Counted from the first letter of the stretch, positions 25,362 through 35,182 are shown. The stretch: 64,000 nucleotides of DNA from Phycisphaerales bacterium (GCA_003142595.1 PLMU01000010.1:1-64000), one strand, 5' to 3'. Notes: generated by a model not told the origin, from the letters alone. Translations and numbers: made by a program.

Positions 25362-27356
25362 TTAACGAAGCGATTTGATTTTATTTATCCATTCTTCTGC
25401 GATTTGATTTGTAATTTCCTGTTGTTTCTTAAGTTCGCCGACGATGCTATTTGTCTGGAAAGTTCCTCTTACCGCGTCAAAGTCGGCATCTCTTGTTTTT
25501 CCATCGCCGTCGATTCCGTAATTAAGCCGCGACTCTTCTGAAAATTCCTTTTCGGCATCGTTAAGGATGAGCGAGTTTAATTTTTTGCACGCCCCAGCCC
25601 AGTCATTGACAATTTTTAATATTTTCTCAGTATTGGAAAGTTCTTTCTGGTTTTTCATAATATTGCGGATTTTTTCAGCCGCCCAGGACCATTTATATTT
25701 GTTATAGTCGTTATAGAGTGATTTAAGTTTTTCGATGATTGATTCGATAGTGTTTAATTTTCCGGTTTCGATATCGTTCAGCAGTGAATTTATATGTTTT
25801 TCAGGCACAAGCAGACCTGAAAGGTCGAGCCATTTTCCTGTCCCTGCCGAATCGGTATTTTCTATTAGTTTCTCGATATCTGCGATTGATTTTGGCGAAG
25901 AGGCTTTTAATTTCTCGATTAGGCAATCGCCGAGGAATTTATTTATTCCCATAGTGTAATATTCTATGCCTTTATGCAGAGCCGATGCGCTGAAGGTCAG
26001 ATTATTGCAGACGACCACTTTTGAGGTGTTTGTTTCAGCAGGCTTGAGGTTGAGCAGGATATCGAGGCCTTTGATAATTTTCTGCGTAGTATAGGGGCTT
26101 AGCACATCGAAGATAATCAGGTCTGATTTATCGGGTGCTTTCCGTTCGTCTCGTTTCGGCCATTTTTCGCCGTCGCGGACTGTTCCGACGGTTCGCAGGT
26201 TAATTCCCGGTACGATAAAAGTTTTATCATTTTCTTCGTATAGGTAGGAAAACGGCAAATCGGATGTCTGCGGATGTGCGTAATGCCGCCCGATTACCAC
26301 CGAAAACGCTCCAATCCACACCGGATATGAAAGATATCCATCGCTCGTTACTTTCGTGCCGCGCTCGAAAATGCCCTCGTGAACGCTGCCGATTTTATAC
26401 ATGTGATTGCTTTCATTGGTGCCGCTGCCGGCGTTGAAGAAACTAAATAATCCGGCAATCAAAAGAGTGGATTTGTGGTGGCTGACTGTATATGGGCCTG
26501 CGAAAATCGAACATATCTCGCCATGATGAAAACCGCAATTCGCGAAACAAATAGAATTTTCCGCTGAAAACTGCCTGTCCATTTTCGTTGCCTGGCCAAT
26601 GAAACAATTCAAAATAATCGATCCTTCACTGATTTTCGCGCCCTCGGCAATTATAAAGTCTTTGGCCACAACACTTGCGCCAACCTCAGTCGGGTCCTGT
26701 GGACAGCTTTTAATCGTGCCGTTCTCAAGACGTTTTATATTGCCAATAATCGCGGCAGGACCGATTTTTACGTTCTTTATCGTTCCGCAATTTGATAAAT
26801 GTGCCGCTTTGCCCACAACGCCAATATCCGATTTTACACTTTGGGTATATTGCGAAATCATCTTTTCAATCTTTTGGCGGACATTAGTCCTATCTCTATA
26901 TAAGGCCAGGATATAGGCAATCTGAGCAGTGAGATGGTCAAATATCGTAACTTCTCTGCCGCCGGCTTCATTTATAACTACGGCCTTAATGCCGTTGCCA
27001 AAAGACGTTGTCCCCTCAAGGGCAAGCAAGTCTATGTGGTCAATTATACAGTCGTCCTCTATAACGTAATTGGCTATGTGATTGGTAACATTAGAAATGT
27101 AAACGTTGTCGCCAATCGTGCAATTGTGAATAAATGCATTGTAAATTCCGGCAGGTTTGCTTACGCCGCCGTAAAAACTAACCTGCTTGTCAAATTTGCC
27201 GAGTTTGATTTTGCCTGAAAAGGTTGCGTTTTTTATATTGTCAGGCTTAAAGTCAGGGCTGACAAGAACTTGCTTCCAGTTGTCGCACTGACAATTCTGA
27301 AACACAAGCTGGTCGATTTGCGCTTTGGACAGGGGGATATGCTTACCGTCTTTCAT
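25362..27356 (-). CDS. DUF4954 family protein (left-handed beta-helix)
   Basis: A 664-residue protein that I assign to DUF4954. The N-terminal two-thirds carry imperfect hexapeptide repeats (for example FIHNCTIGDNVYISN and YVIEDDCIIDHIDLLALEG), typical of LpxA/GlmU-like left-handed beta-helix acyltransferases. The C-terminal third is charged and helical (residues ~520-660). Family members are described as conserved but uncharacterised. A sugar-nucleotide or acyltransferase-related role is only a guess from the fold. It stands alone, facing the GLUG genes, with no operon partner. Confidence 0.75.
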   Translation of the reverse strand: MKDGKHIPLSKAQIDQLVFQNCQCDNWKQVLVSPDFKPDNIKNATFSGKIKLGKFDKQVSFYGGVSKPAGIYNAFIHNCTIGDNVYISNVTNHIANYVIEDDCIIDHIDLLALEGTTSFGNGIKAVVINEAGGREVTIFDHLTAQIAYILALYRDRTNVRQKIEKMISQYTQSVKSDIGVVGKAAHLSNCGTIKNVKIGPAAIIGNIKRLENGTIKSCPQDPTEVGASVVAKDFIIAEGAKISEGSIILNCFIGQATKMDRQFSAENSICFANCGFHHGEICSIFAGPYTVSHHKSTLLIAGLFSFFNAGSGTNESNHMYKIGSVHEGIFERGTKVTSDGYLSYPVWIGAFSVVIGRHYAHPQTSDLPFSYLYEENDKTFIVPGINLRTVGTVRDGEKWPKRDERKAPDKSDLIIFDVLSPYTTQKIIKGLDILLNLKPAETNTSKVVVCNNLTFSASALHKGIEYYTMGINKFLGDCLIEKLKASSPKSIADIEKLIENTDSAGTGKWLDLSGLLVPEKHINSLLNDIETGKLNTIESIIEKLKSLYNDYNKYKWSWAAEKIRNIMKNQKELSNTEKILKIVNDWAGACKKLNSLILNDAEKEFSEESRLNYGIDGDGKTRDADFDAVRGTFQTNSIVGELKKQQEITNQIAEEWINKIKSLR

Positions 27357-27420
27357 CCGTGTTTTCCTTAATAAACAGCAAACCTATTATACGAACAGGA
27401 ATTAGAAATACCAGAAAAAC

Positions 27421-27990
27421 TTATCCGAAATTCAGTTTGGCGTATTTGCCGTAAAGTTCTTTTGCCGCCTCATCATACGCTTTGGCCGCTTCTATTTCAT
27501 CGTCGAACATACCGAGATGTATTTTCCTGTATTTATAATAGATAATTACACGCCATTTATTGGTTCTTTTATCTATAGATACTCCCTTATATTGTGAGCT
27601 GAGCGTACGGCGGCTTTTGCTTTTGTTATAATTATTTTCTGCTATTGTTACTATTCGCAGGTTATCTCTTTTGTTATTTAGTCCGTCTCCGTCCTTATGG
27701 TCGACGCAGTATCCTTTTATAGGCTTCATAATTTCCCGGTGCATACTCACATTTACGCCGGCCTCATTGCGTTTGTGTGCGTAGAAACGGTTTATGCATC
27801 TTTTTGCGTACCATTTATATTTGTTTAATTTTTCATAATCTTCCTGGTCGACAATTGCGTATTGATTTTGTGTCAGTTTAATTTTTCTAAACGTATATCC
27901 GTATTTCCATTTTCTCCAGCGCAGCAGTATCCACACGCCGATGTGCGCGCAAAAGTCGGGAATTGGGATGGGAGGGTGGATTATGACCAT
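27421..27990 (-). CDS. HNH endonuclease with AP2-type DNA-binding domain
   Basis: Putative homing-type endonuclease of 189 residues. The middle carries the HNH nuclease with MHREIM, the DHKDGDGLNNKRDNLR core and a following N-rich segment. The C-terminus has an AP2-type DNA-binding domain (YKGVSIDKRTNKWRVII to KAYDEAAKELYGKYAKLN). Such HNH-AP2 proteins occur in phages and as free-standing mobile genes. The first ~35 residues (IIHPPIPIPDFCAHIGVWIL) look unlike the family, so the true start may be inside. The non-coding, hairpin-rich stretch upstream fits a mobile region. Confidence 0.85.
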   Translation of the reverse strand: MVIIHPPIPIPDFCAHIGVWILLRWRKWKYGYTFRKIKLTQNQYAIVDQEDYEKLNKYKWYAKRCINRFYAHKRNEAGVNVSMHREIMKPIKGYCVDHKDGDGLNNKRDNLRIVTIAENNYNKSKSRRTLSSQYKGVSIDKRTNKWRVIIYYKYRKIHLGMFDDEIEAAKAYDEAAKELYGKYAKLNFG

Positions 27991-28550
27991 AGGGAAATTG
28001 AAAAAATCGTATTACGTTAATTGGTGGCGCTGCTCGTCAGGGTTACGTTAAACGTATGACGATAAACGGAACGAGCTGCGCAACCGCAACCGATAGACGC
28101 GATTTAATGCGTCTCCACCCTACATAGGAAGTTGCGCGCTTTGTGCGAATTTTCGAACAAAATTCGAGAGGTGAAATTTGTAAGTCCTTGCCGGATATGG
28201 ATATAAATTTTTTTATTTTTTTAAAGCGCGCAACTTTTATATTGCGCGTTTTGTCGAAGCGAAGCAGAGACCCCAGCGCTTAGTTTTGTTCGCTGTCGGA
28301 GTCGTTGAAGCCGCAGCGCAAACCCCCATAGGGGGCAACGTAGACCCCCGCAAGGGGGCAGCGAATGGCAAAACTGCAGGGGTGAAAAATTCACGATAAA
28401 AATGAGCCAGAATTTGCTTGATTTTGGGAAAGAAAGAGGATACGTTTTATTTAGAGACTACCCCAAAGAAGGAACACGAAGGGAAAATTATATTATAAAA
28501 CTTCGCGATCTTCGTGAACTTCGTGGTGAAAGGTATTTGAAGAAATGCGG
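27991..28550. other. 560-base non-coding stretch rich in hairpins
   Basis: I see no gene. It holds a GACGC-GCGTC hairpin near 28096-28113, the nested inverted repeat 28129-28236, a repeat shared with 31990-32025, two tandem hairpins (CCCCCATAGGGGG then CCCCCGCAAGGGGG) around 28325-28365, and a CTTCGTGAACTTCGTGG-type tandem near 28500-28530. This mix is typical of spacer filled by dispersed repeats. Confidence 0.6.
28129..28236. repeat. Nested inverted repeat, possible MITE or structured RNA
   Basis: A perfect 14-base inverted repeat (AAGTTGCGCGCTTT at 28129-28142 and AAAGCGCGCAACTT at 28223-28236) encloses about 80 bases. Inside lies a second hairpin, CGAATTTT and AAAATTCG around 28147-28167, and an AT-rich stretch. 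The size and symmetry would fit a small non-autonomous mobile element or a folded RNA. Confidence 0.5.
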
Positions 28551-30074
28551 TTAATGTGATGAACCGGATGTATCGCTTATATGGGCCAGGTAGAAATACT
28601 GGGGAGCATGATTATAAAGCGTCGAAGGCGGCAGGCCATTTGCCTGAAATGGAGAGGGCAGTTCTGCAATTACACGCAGGCCTAAATCCCTGCAGGCCAG
28701 GGTAATAAAATTGCGTGTATAGTTATCATTCGCACCGCAAATTTCATAGATAGTATCCTGCTTATCGTTGGATATTTGAATCTTAGACAATGCGTATCGC
28801 TTGAAATCATCCGATGAGCCGACTCCGATCTTTCTTCCATACTGGTTTTTTAATTGAGTCCGCAGCTCCTGATGCTGCTTTTCATATCGGCCCGAAAAAA
28901 CCTCCGTATCCAATTTCCATAAAAATAATAATAACGGTGCGGAGACCGCCGCAACGATTATGCCTGATAATGCAATTCGTATGATTTGTTTGCCGCTCAA
29001 GCGGTCTATGCACCAGAAAATTGCCAGGCCGACACACATAGCAAGATAAGGAATGGCAAAACCGAAATTACGCTCGAAGAAAACCGGTTTGATTGAAAAA
29101 TAGACTATAACAAAAAAAAACAAGCCGACTACTAAAAAAACATCATACAGTCTCTTCTTTAGTAATAACAGCCAGCCTGCGACTGCCAGCAAAAAGAACC
29201 ATCCTGCCCCGATGCCGGAAAAATAATGCCGGCTATATGTAAGCCTATCGAGAATATTTCCGTCCGGCAAGCCATACGGCCAATGTCCTCCGGCATATTG
29301 TGCAACCAGTCTTGCTACGCCATGGAGATAGGCTGACCAGTTGACCAAAGCATAAGGAGCCCCCACTACAAAGCCGTAGCCTAAACCTATTCCCAACGCC
29401 AGCATCAGTTGTATATAAAACCATCGCTTTCGGTTTCGATGGATAAATCCGGTGATGACGGGTAATGCAAGCAGGACCAGAAATGTAATTTTCGCGGCAA
29501 CTAAAAAACCGATAAGTCCTCCCATTATAAAAAACCAGCGTATTTGGGGTTTTTGGCGCTGTTTAGTCAGCACTAAAACTAATAGCAGCGTAAGCATTGT
29601 GGTAAAACTTTCCGGTCTGTAATAAAGACTATCCTGGAACAGCAGCGGAAATATAGCCGTCAGCCAGGCAGCGGCTATACCTATACGGCGTGAATTAAAT
29701 AAAGATTTACCAACTGCATAGGTCAGTAAAATTATTATGATGTGAAATAAAGCGCTGGAAAACCGCAAGTCAATTGTGAACTCAGTATGTGGCTTAAATA
29801 TATGAAAAACGAAGTATATAAATTTAGTTATTCCGGCTAAAGTAAGTATATAGGAAGAAAAATTATATTGGTCGAATTTAAAATGTTTTGGAAGGTCGGC
29901 CAGTGCCCAATTTGTGTTCCAATGTCCGGTTGCAAAAATATGTTCGATTACTTTTATGGTAATCATTTCATCCGGCTGTCTATAGGCATTTCCGGCGATT
30001 AAGCGGAAAAAGACATAGACAGCACAGCATAGAAAAAGCAAAATACAACTTATCCAATTTTTCCGACTAATCAT
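28551..30074 (-). CDS. GT39-like membrane glycosyltransferase (1)
   Basis: Integral membrane protein of ~507 residues with about ten hydrophobic spans, resembling GT39/ArnT-type (PMT_2) transferases that use lipid-linked sugars. The acidic motif after the first span (RQPDEMITIKVIEHIF) fits the family's catalytic Asp-Glu in the first periplasmic loop. The ATG before ISRKNWISCILLF is chosen because the tandem paralogue has the same start context. It sits directly beside a close paralogue, with no other cell-envelope genes nearby. Acceptor and sugar are unknown. Confidence 0.8.
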   Translation of the reverse strand: MISRKNWISCILLFLCCAVYVFFRLIAGNAYRQPDEMITIKVIEHIFATGHWNTNWALADLPKHFKFDQYNFSSYILTLAGITKFIYFVFHIFKPHTEFTIDLRFSSALFHIIIILLTYAVGKSLFNSRRIGIAAAWLTAIFPLLFQDSLYYRPESFTTMLTLLLVLVLTKQRQKPQIRWFFIMGGLIGFLVAAKITFLVLLALPVITGFIHRNRKRWFYIQLMLALGIGLGYGFVVGAPYALVNWSAYLHGVARLVAQYAGGHWPYGLPDGNILDRLTYSRHYFSGIGAGWFFLLAVAGWLLLLKKRLYDVFLVVGLFFFVIVYFSIKPVFFERNFGFAIPYLAMCVGLAIFWCIDRLSGKQIIRIALSGIIVAAVSAPLLLFLWKLDTEVFSGRYEKQHQELRTQLKNQYGRKIGVGSSDDFKRYALSKIQISNDKQDTIYEICGANDNYTRNFITLACRDLGLRVIAELPSPFQANGLPPSTLYNHAPQYFYLAHISDTSGSSH

Positions 30075-30237
30075 TGTCAACTCTACAATATAGAAGCCTC
30101 GGATTTTCGAACATATATCAGGCTGCAAATTGCAGCTTATTCTCGCCCAGAATTATAGGCCATAAAGGCGGCCAAGGCAAAGGGAAATTAGAACAGGGGA
30201 ACAGGTGAGCAGGAGAGACGGATTTAAAATTTGAGAG

Positions 30238-30259
30238 ATTCCTCGACTGTGCTCGGAAT
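30238..30259. repeat. Dispersed hairpin repeat between the GT39-like paralogues
   Basis: ATTCC and GGAAT around TCGACTGTGCTC form a short palindrome of the kind scattered through many environmental genomes. It lies in the spacer between the two paralogues. Confidence 0.4.
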
Positions 30260-30282
30260 GGCTTACGGTCGCGGCTCGGATT

Positions 30283-31812
30283 TTAGTGTGATGAACCAGA
30301 TGGATTTTTTATATGAACCAGGTAGAAAAGCTGGGCAGCATGATAGGTATAAAGCGTCGAAGGCGGCAGGCCATTTGCCTGGAATGGAGAAGACAGTTCT
30401 GCAATTACACGCAGGTCTAAATCCCTGCCGGCCAGGGCAATAAAATTGCGTGTATAGGTATCGTTTGCGCCATAAATTTCATAGATAGTGTCCTGCCTGT
30501 CCTTGGATAGTCGAATAGACCATTCGGGTAGATTAAAATCATTCAATTCCCAGCCTAATGTTTTAATCTGTCCTCCATACTGTTTTCGTAATTCAGTCCA
30601 CAGTGCCTGACGTTGCTTTATATATCGGCCTGCTATAACCACTACATCCAATTTCCACAAAAATAATAATAACGGGGCGGAAACCGCCGCAACGATTATG
30701 CCTGATAATACAATTCGTATGATTTGTTTGCTGCGCAAGCGGTCTATACACCGGAAGATTACCGAGCCCACACACATACCAAGAAAAGGAATGGCAAAAC
30801 TGAAATTACGCTCGAAGAAAACCGGTTTGATTGAAAAATAGACTATAACAAAAAAAAACAAGCCAATTACTAAAAAAACATCATACAGTCTCTTCTTTAG
30901 TAATAACAGCCAGCCTGAGACTGCCAGCAAGATGAACCATCCTGCCCCAATGGCGGAAAAATAATGCCAGCTATATGCAAGCCTTTGCAGAATATTGCCG
31001 TGCGGCAAGCCATACGGCCGAGCTTCATCTGTATACCGTGAAAACAGGAATGCCAAACCATGGAGATAAGATGACCAATTGATCAAAGCATAAGGAGCAC
31101 CCAATACAAAGCCGCAGCCTAAACCTATTCCCAACGCCAGCATCAGCTGTATATAAAACCATCGACTCCGGTTTCGCCGGCGAAATCCAAGGATACAAGG
31201 CAATGCAAGCAGGACCAGAAATGTAAATTTCGCGGCAACTAAAAAACCGATAAGTCCTCCTATTATAAAAAACCAGGGTATTTGGGGTTTTTGGCGCTGC
31301 CTGGTCAGCAGCAAAACTAATAGTAACGTAAGCATTGTTGTAAAACTTTCCGGTCTGGTATAAAGACTATCCTGGAACAGCAGCGGAAATATAGCCACCA
31401 GCCAGGCAGCGACTATACCTATACGGCGTGAATTAAACAGGGATTTACCAACTGCATAGGTCAGTAAAATTGTTATGACGTGAAATAAAGCGCTGTAAAA
31501 TCGCAAGTTAATTGTAATAACAGTATGCGGCTTAAATATAGGAATAACGTAGTATAAAAATTTGCTTATTACGACTAAAGTAAGTATGTAGGAAGAAAAA
31601 TTGTATTGGTCGAATTTAAAATGTTTTGGAAGGTCGGCCAGTGCCCAATTTGTGTCCCAATGTCCAGTGCTAAAAACATGTTCGATTACTTTGATAGTAA
31701 TCATTTCATCCGGATGTTGATAGGCATTTCCGCCGATTACGCGGGAAAAGATATAGGCAGCACAGCATAGAAAAAGCAAAATACAACTTATCCAATTTTT
31801 CCGACTAATCAT
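30283..31812 (-). CDS. GT39-like membrane glycosyltransferase (2)
   Basis: Close paralogue of the gene at 28551-30074, with long stretches of identical protein sequence (SRKNWISCILLFLCC near the start, QANGLPPSTLYTY near the end) and the same hydrophobic profile. The motif is HPDEMITIKVIEHVF. The two differ most in the periplasmic parts at ~275-295 and ~405-440, where acceptor or donor choice may lie. Its upstream spacer matches that of gene 1 for tens of bases, so the duplicated unit includes the leader. Confidence 0.8.
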   Translation of the reverse strand: MISRKNWISCILLFLCCAAYIFSRVIGGNAYQHPDEMITIKVIEHVFSTGHWDTNWALADLPKHFKFDQYNFSSYILTLVVISKFLYYVIPIFKPHTVITINLRFYSALFHVITILLTYAVGKSLFNSRRIGIVAAWLVAIFPLLFQDSLYTRPESFTTMLTLLLVLLLTRQRQKPQIPWFFIIGGLIGFLVAAKFTFLVLLALPCILGFRRRNRSRWFYIQLMLALGIGLGCGFVLGAPYALINWSSYLHGLAFLFSRYTDEARPYGLPHGNILQRLAYSWHYFSAIGAGWFILLAVSGWLLLLKKRLYDVFLVIGLFFFVIVYFSIKPVFFERNFSFAIPFLGMCVGSVIFRCIDRLRSKQIIRIVLSGIIVAAVSAPLLLFLWKLDVVVIAGRYIKQRQALWTELRKQYGGQIKTLGWELNDFNLPEWSIRLSKDRQDTIYEIYGANDTYTRNFIALAGRDLDLRVIAELSSPFQANGLPPSTLYTYHAAQLFYLVHIKNPSGSSH

Positions 31813-31855
31813 TGTCAACTCTACAATCTATAAGCCTCGGATTTTAGAAGTGTCT

Positions 31856-32163
31856 TTATACTGCTTCATCGAAGTCTCTTAAGACTACTTCACCGGGGTT
31901 AAATTCGTTTTGAAAAGGTATAGCCATATTTCCAGCCTTTGCCGCTGGTATCTTCCTCATATCCCTGTGCCAGCATCCTGCTTTTCCATTGTCGAAGCGA
32001 AGCGTCGTAGCGTAGCGGAGACCCCCTCGCTTCGTTTCGTCGAGAAACGGAGGGGCAGACTCCACACATCGGAACTGAATTGCTGCATAACTTTGAAGTC
32101 ACTCAGATTTCCATGTTCCTGTTTTCTTATTGCCGGCTCATCCGTAAGTCCTGCATACTTCAT
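31856..32163 (-). pseudogene. Disrupted small gene downstream of the restriction cluster
   Basis: A good ribosome site (GGAAGAAAG) and ATG at 32163 open a frame beginning MKYAGLTDEPAIRKQEHGNL that seems gene-like for ~33 residues. It then enters the hairpin repeat 31990-32055 and ends as low-quality sequence. After the repeat another frame reads GWKYGYTFSKRI, recalling the KWKYGYTFRKI stretch near the start of the HNH-AP2 protein. I read this as a small gene broken by a repeat. No function is assigned. Confidence 0.4.
31990..32055. repeat. Dispersed repeat with strong hairpin, shared with 28252-28274
   Basis: Starts TGTCGAAGCGAAGC and continues to GGAGACCCC, as does 28252-28274 in shorter form. 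The 3' part folds as a GC-rich stem (CCCCTC and GAGGGG around CGTTTC/GAAACG). All three leftward frames read through it, which is common in such repeats. Confidence 0.5.
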
Positions 32164-32200
32164 AAACTTTCTTCCTTCATAGGTTTCTTTACGGTCATTC

Positions 32201-32398
32201 TCATTTTATTGGCTTTGCCGATAATCGCCAACCTGCTTTGATCATATCTGCTATGACGATATACGAAACATATGGTTTGCCGTAACGGATGGTTGCGGCA
32301 TCTATGTAATCCGAAACAAATTTATCAAAGATGGGTTTCAGTTCGTCCGGCAGACTATTCCGTGCTTCTAATAATTTTTCACTTTGTTTTTGTTCCAT
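32201..32398 (-). CDS. Small hypothetical protein in the restriction-modification cluster
   Basis: A 65-residue charged protein (MEQKQSEKLLEARNSLPDEL at the start) with no signal or membrane segment. Helices are likely in the first half. It starts 30 bases after the stop of the large methyltransferase gene and lies on the same strand, so it is probably in that operon. AGGG lies eight bases before the ATG. I do not recognise the family. A small accessory or control protein of the system is possible, but it shows no helix-turn-helix that I can identify. Confidence 0.55.
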   Translation of the reverse strand: MEQKQSEKLLEARNSLPDELKPIFDKFVSDYIDAATIRYGKPYVSYIVIADMIKAGWRLSAKPIK

Positions 32399-32428
32399 AT
32401 ATAATAAGCCCTTAGATTTAGGGTAAAT

Positions 32429-35182
32429 TTAGCGACCAACAGACTTTCGTATATTGTATACAGTCAACAAAGCCGAATAAATTTTATTAAGCACTTCGTC
32501 AGAAATCCCGATTGAACGAAGAATTGTTTTATCAAATTCCTGCCGATCCATTTTCTTTAGTTCCTCATGTACAGGTAATGCTTCTCGTTCAAGAAGAGGC
32601 TGGAAAGCCCTAATAATATTGTTTGCATCTTCAGCGGAAATTAAAGTTAATTTAGGAATTAGGAATCCTTCAGAAATTTTTGTCGAATTAATATCTAACA
32701 CTCCAAGTCCACGTCCAAAACCAATAGCTTCTATTAAAAACATAGATATGCATGAATTCAAAAGAGCGTGAAGTAACTCGGGATTGGCATTTTTATTTAT
32801 TCTTGTCAAACGAATTAATCTTTGATCAACAAATATAGGTTCATCTGTTTTGGCAATAAATAACCTGTTGTCAGGATTCATAGAAATTACAAGATCAGCC
32901 ATTGTATTGGTATCCATCTGGTACCATTCAAGATTCGCTTTAGCTAAACTTTTGGTTAACGGGACGCCCTTATCGTTCTTTTTAGTTGCAAATTGTTCAA
33001 TCCATGCAAGTGCTCCCGTGTAATTTCCTTTTTTAAGTTCCTCCAAAGAGTATGAACAACAAAATGCCTTTTCATTAGCTGAAACAGTTAAATTAAATTT
33101 CCCTTGTAATGTTTTAAGCACAGGCTTTATAAAAATACTTTCTATCATCTGCAAATTTTCTTTAGAAGGATAAAATAAAGGGTTCCATCCTCTTCTTTCT
33201 CCTCTGGCTATTGACACATGGTTAGATAGCTTTTCAAATTTATCCAAATGTCCCAAAAGCCAATCAATATCGGCGAAACAACAAGTCCATCCGATATTTA
33301 ATGAATCAATTGCAGATAGTTGATTTTTTGAAAATTTGTTTACTGAAACATTATCGGAATCTAAAGCATTCGCAAGAATATCTGTGGCCATTTCGTTAAT
33401 ATCTGTTGTGGATAATATTTTTTTTGTAGCGACGAAAGAAACTGGCGAATCAGAATTAGGCTTTTTCTTTTGACAGATCAACAAAGTAGCTACAACATCG
33501 GTATTAGGAAACCATCTCCCATTTGCTGATGTCACTACATATTCAATATTATAAAACTTTTGCAGTAATTTTCTAAATTTAGCCCCCCAATCAGTGGCGA
33601 GCCATGAATTAGAAACCACAATTCCTAAACGCCCATCTTCTTCCAGAAGATCATAAAGAACAAATGGAACGTATGAATAAAAATCTCCACGACCACCCAG
33701 ACGACTTTTTATATCGATAGAATGTTTATCATAAAAATCTTTGATTTTCTGATTAACTAATTTGTTGAGCTCTTCTATTTCTTCAAATTGAATGAAAGGC
33801 AAATTGGATATGATTGCAGAAAAATGTGGTATTCCAATTTCTGCTTTTTCGCCGTTGGATGGGTTTATAAAAGATATTTTTTCACCAGCAAAAAGTGTCA
33901 GCGCGTCATGGGTGAAAACGCGTAACGGTTCTTTCATGTGTTCGGGCGAAGAAATCATAAGCGTTGAGACCTGTACAGGAAACGCAAATTTATCACAAGC
34001 CCAGGTTGTTTTCACTGCTTGATATCCAGGAATATGATTGTCCGATTTTACATCCAAAATAGCCTTGACAATGGTTCCTGTTCCGCAGAAAGAATCTATA
34101 CAAATACCATTTTTGTCTGCCAATGAAATTAAAACTAATAGATGTGCTAATTCGTACGGAGTTGCATATAGACCTGCCGCCTTTTTTATTGAAGATAGTA
34201 CAACAGATTTTAATATGCCTTGAAGAACAGATTCATCAATTTGAGAAAACTCGAATTGTCGCAGAAAATCATTAAATGATACAAGTATTTTCCAAACATT
34301 GACCGGTATCATTTCATCAAAATCAGCAGGTCCAAGAACATTCCAAAAATCCCTACTTTGGCTGATTTTACTAAATAATGATAATGCATCTTCTATTGTT
34401 GTCTCTTTTTTAATTTTCTCAATATCTTTTAGCGGTATATTATAAGCTTTTAGAATATTTGAAAAAACAAACCTATTGAACCATCGCAAAAGAACACAAT
34501 ATGCAAGTGGCCCACTTGGAGATTCATATCCCGGATACTGAATTTTTACATATTTCCACCAAAGTTTGACTTTTGCATCAAATAAATGATCTTTAAGCAT
34601 TCTTTCGTCAATAAAAGCTTTTACTCCGATTTGACAGGATAATAATTGATTGACAAAAGATTCGTTTGAAAAAATAGCTTCTGGCGATACTCCTTTAATT
34701 TTACCAGAAACAAAAAAACCATTTAGCTTTTTCAGAATAACAATTGCCGCTTCCTGCCATAAGTCAGGACGATTTTCTACATCTTCTCTTGTCCCAATAT
34801 TAAGATTCTGAAAAAGGGGTTCATCAATGATTATATAATCTTCTTGCCCAGAACTACGGACATATAAATTTGCTATTTGTGCGTTCCAAGCAACAAAGCT
34901 ATCTAATCCAAGATTTTTTGCTTTTGTTTTTGCATTGCCAATGAAAGCGGCATTATCCACTGGCGTATCTGGCATTTTTAATTCCCAACCCTGTAATACA
35001 TCTCCCTTAGATTTGTCCCCAAATAATAAAACATCCGGAAATAGATTTTCGTCTTCTGTTGAGAGAGTCCATTCCCCACTTGCACGTTGTATAATGTCCG
35101 CTTTTGTCGTTTGACTGTTAATATATGAAATTAAATCAATGGCCCATGCTCGTTCATTATACCGAAGCTTTGAGTTTCCCAT
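32429..35182 (-). CDS. Fused PD-(D/E)XK nuclease and N6-adenine methyltransferase (type IIG-like)
   Basis: A 917-residue restriction-modification protein. The N-terminus has a PD-(D/E)XK-like nuclease pattern, Asp50 in NLFPDVLLFG and Glu67-x-Lys69 in GWELKMPD. The middle carries a gamma-type methyltransferase: motif I is CIDSFCGTGTIVKAI (~360) and motif IV is SNLPFIQF (~460), in place of the common NPPF/Y. The C-terminus probably recognises the target. Its start overlaps the separate methyltransferase gene by 26 bases. The strand is AT-rich compared with neighbours, suggesting transfer. Single-chain restriction plus methylation is inferred from the layout. Confidence 0.8.
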   Translation of the reverse strand: MGNSKLRYNERAWAIDLISYINSQTTKADIIQRASGEWTLSTEDENLFPDVLLFGDKSKGDVLQGWELKMPDTPVDNAAFIGNAKTKAKNLGLDSFVAWNAQIANLYVRSSGQEDYIIIDEPLFQNLNIGTREDVENRPDLWQEAAIVILKKLNGFFVSGKIKGVSPEAIFSNESFVNQLLSCQIGVKAFIDERMLKDHLFDAKVKLWWKYVKIQYPGYESPSGPLAYCVLLRWFNRFVFSNILKAYNIPLKDIEKIKKETTIEDALSLFSKISQSRDFWNVLGPADFDEMIPVNVWKILVSFNDFLRQFEFSQIDESVLQGILKSVVLSSIKKAAGLYATPYELAHLLVLISLADKNGICIDSFCGTGTIVKAILDVKSDNHIPGYQAVKTTWACDKFAFPVQVSTLMISSPEHMKEPLRVFTHDALTLFAGEKISFINPSNGEKAEIGIPHFSAIISNLPFIQFEEIEELNKLVNQKIKDFYDKHSIDIKSRLGGRGDFYSYVPFVLYDLLEEDGRLGIVVSNSWLATDWGAKFRKLLQKFYNIEYVVTSANGRWFPNTDVVATLLICQKKKPNSDSPVSFVATKKILSTTDINEMATDILANALDSDNVSVNKFSKNQLSAIDSLNIGWTCCFADIDWLLGHLDKFEKLSNHVSIARGERRGWNPLFYPSKENLQMIESIFIKPVLKTLQGKFNLTVSANEKAFCCSYSLEELKKGNYTGALAWIEQFATKKNDKGVPLTKSLAKANLEWYQMDTNTMADLVISMNPDNRLFIAKTDEPIFVDQRLIRLTRINKNANPELLHALLNSCISMFLIEAIGFGRGLGVLDINSTKISEGFLIPKLTLISAEDANNIIRAFQPLLEREALPVHEELKKMDRQEFDKTILRSIGISDEVLNKIYSALLTVYNIRKSVGR

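Noticed and set aside
28320..28370. Tandem GC-rich hairpins as intrinsic terminators
   Set aside because: No T-run follows them on either strand, and similar palindromes occur elsewhere as dispersed repeats.
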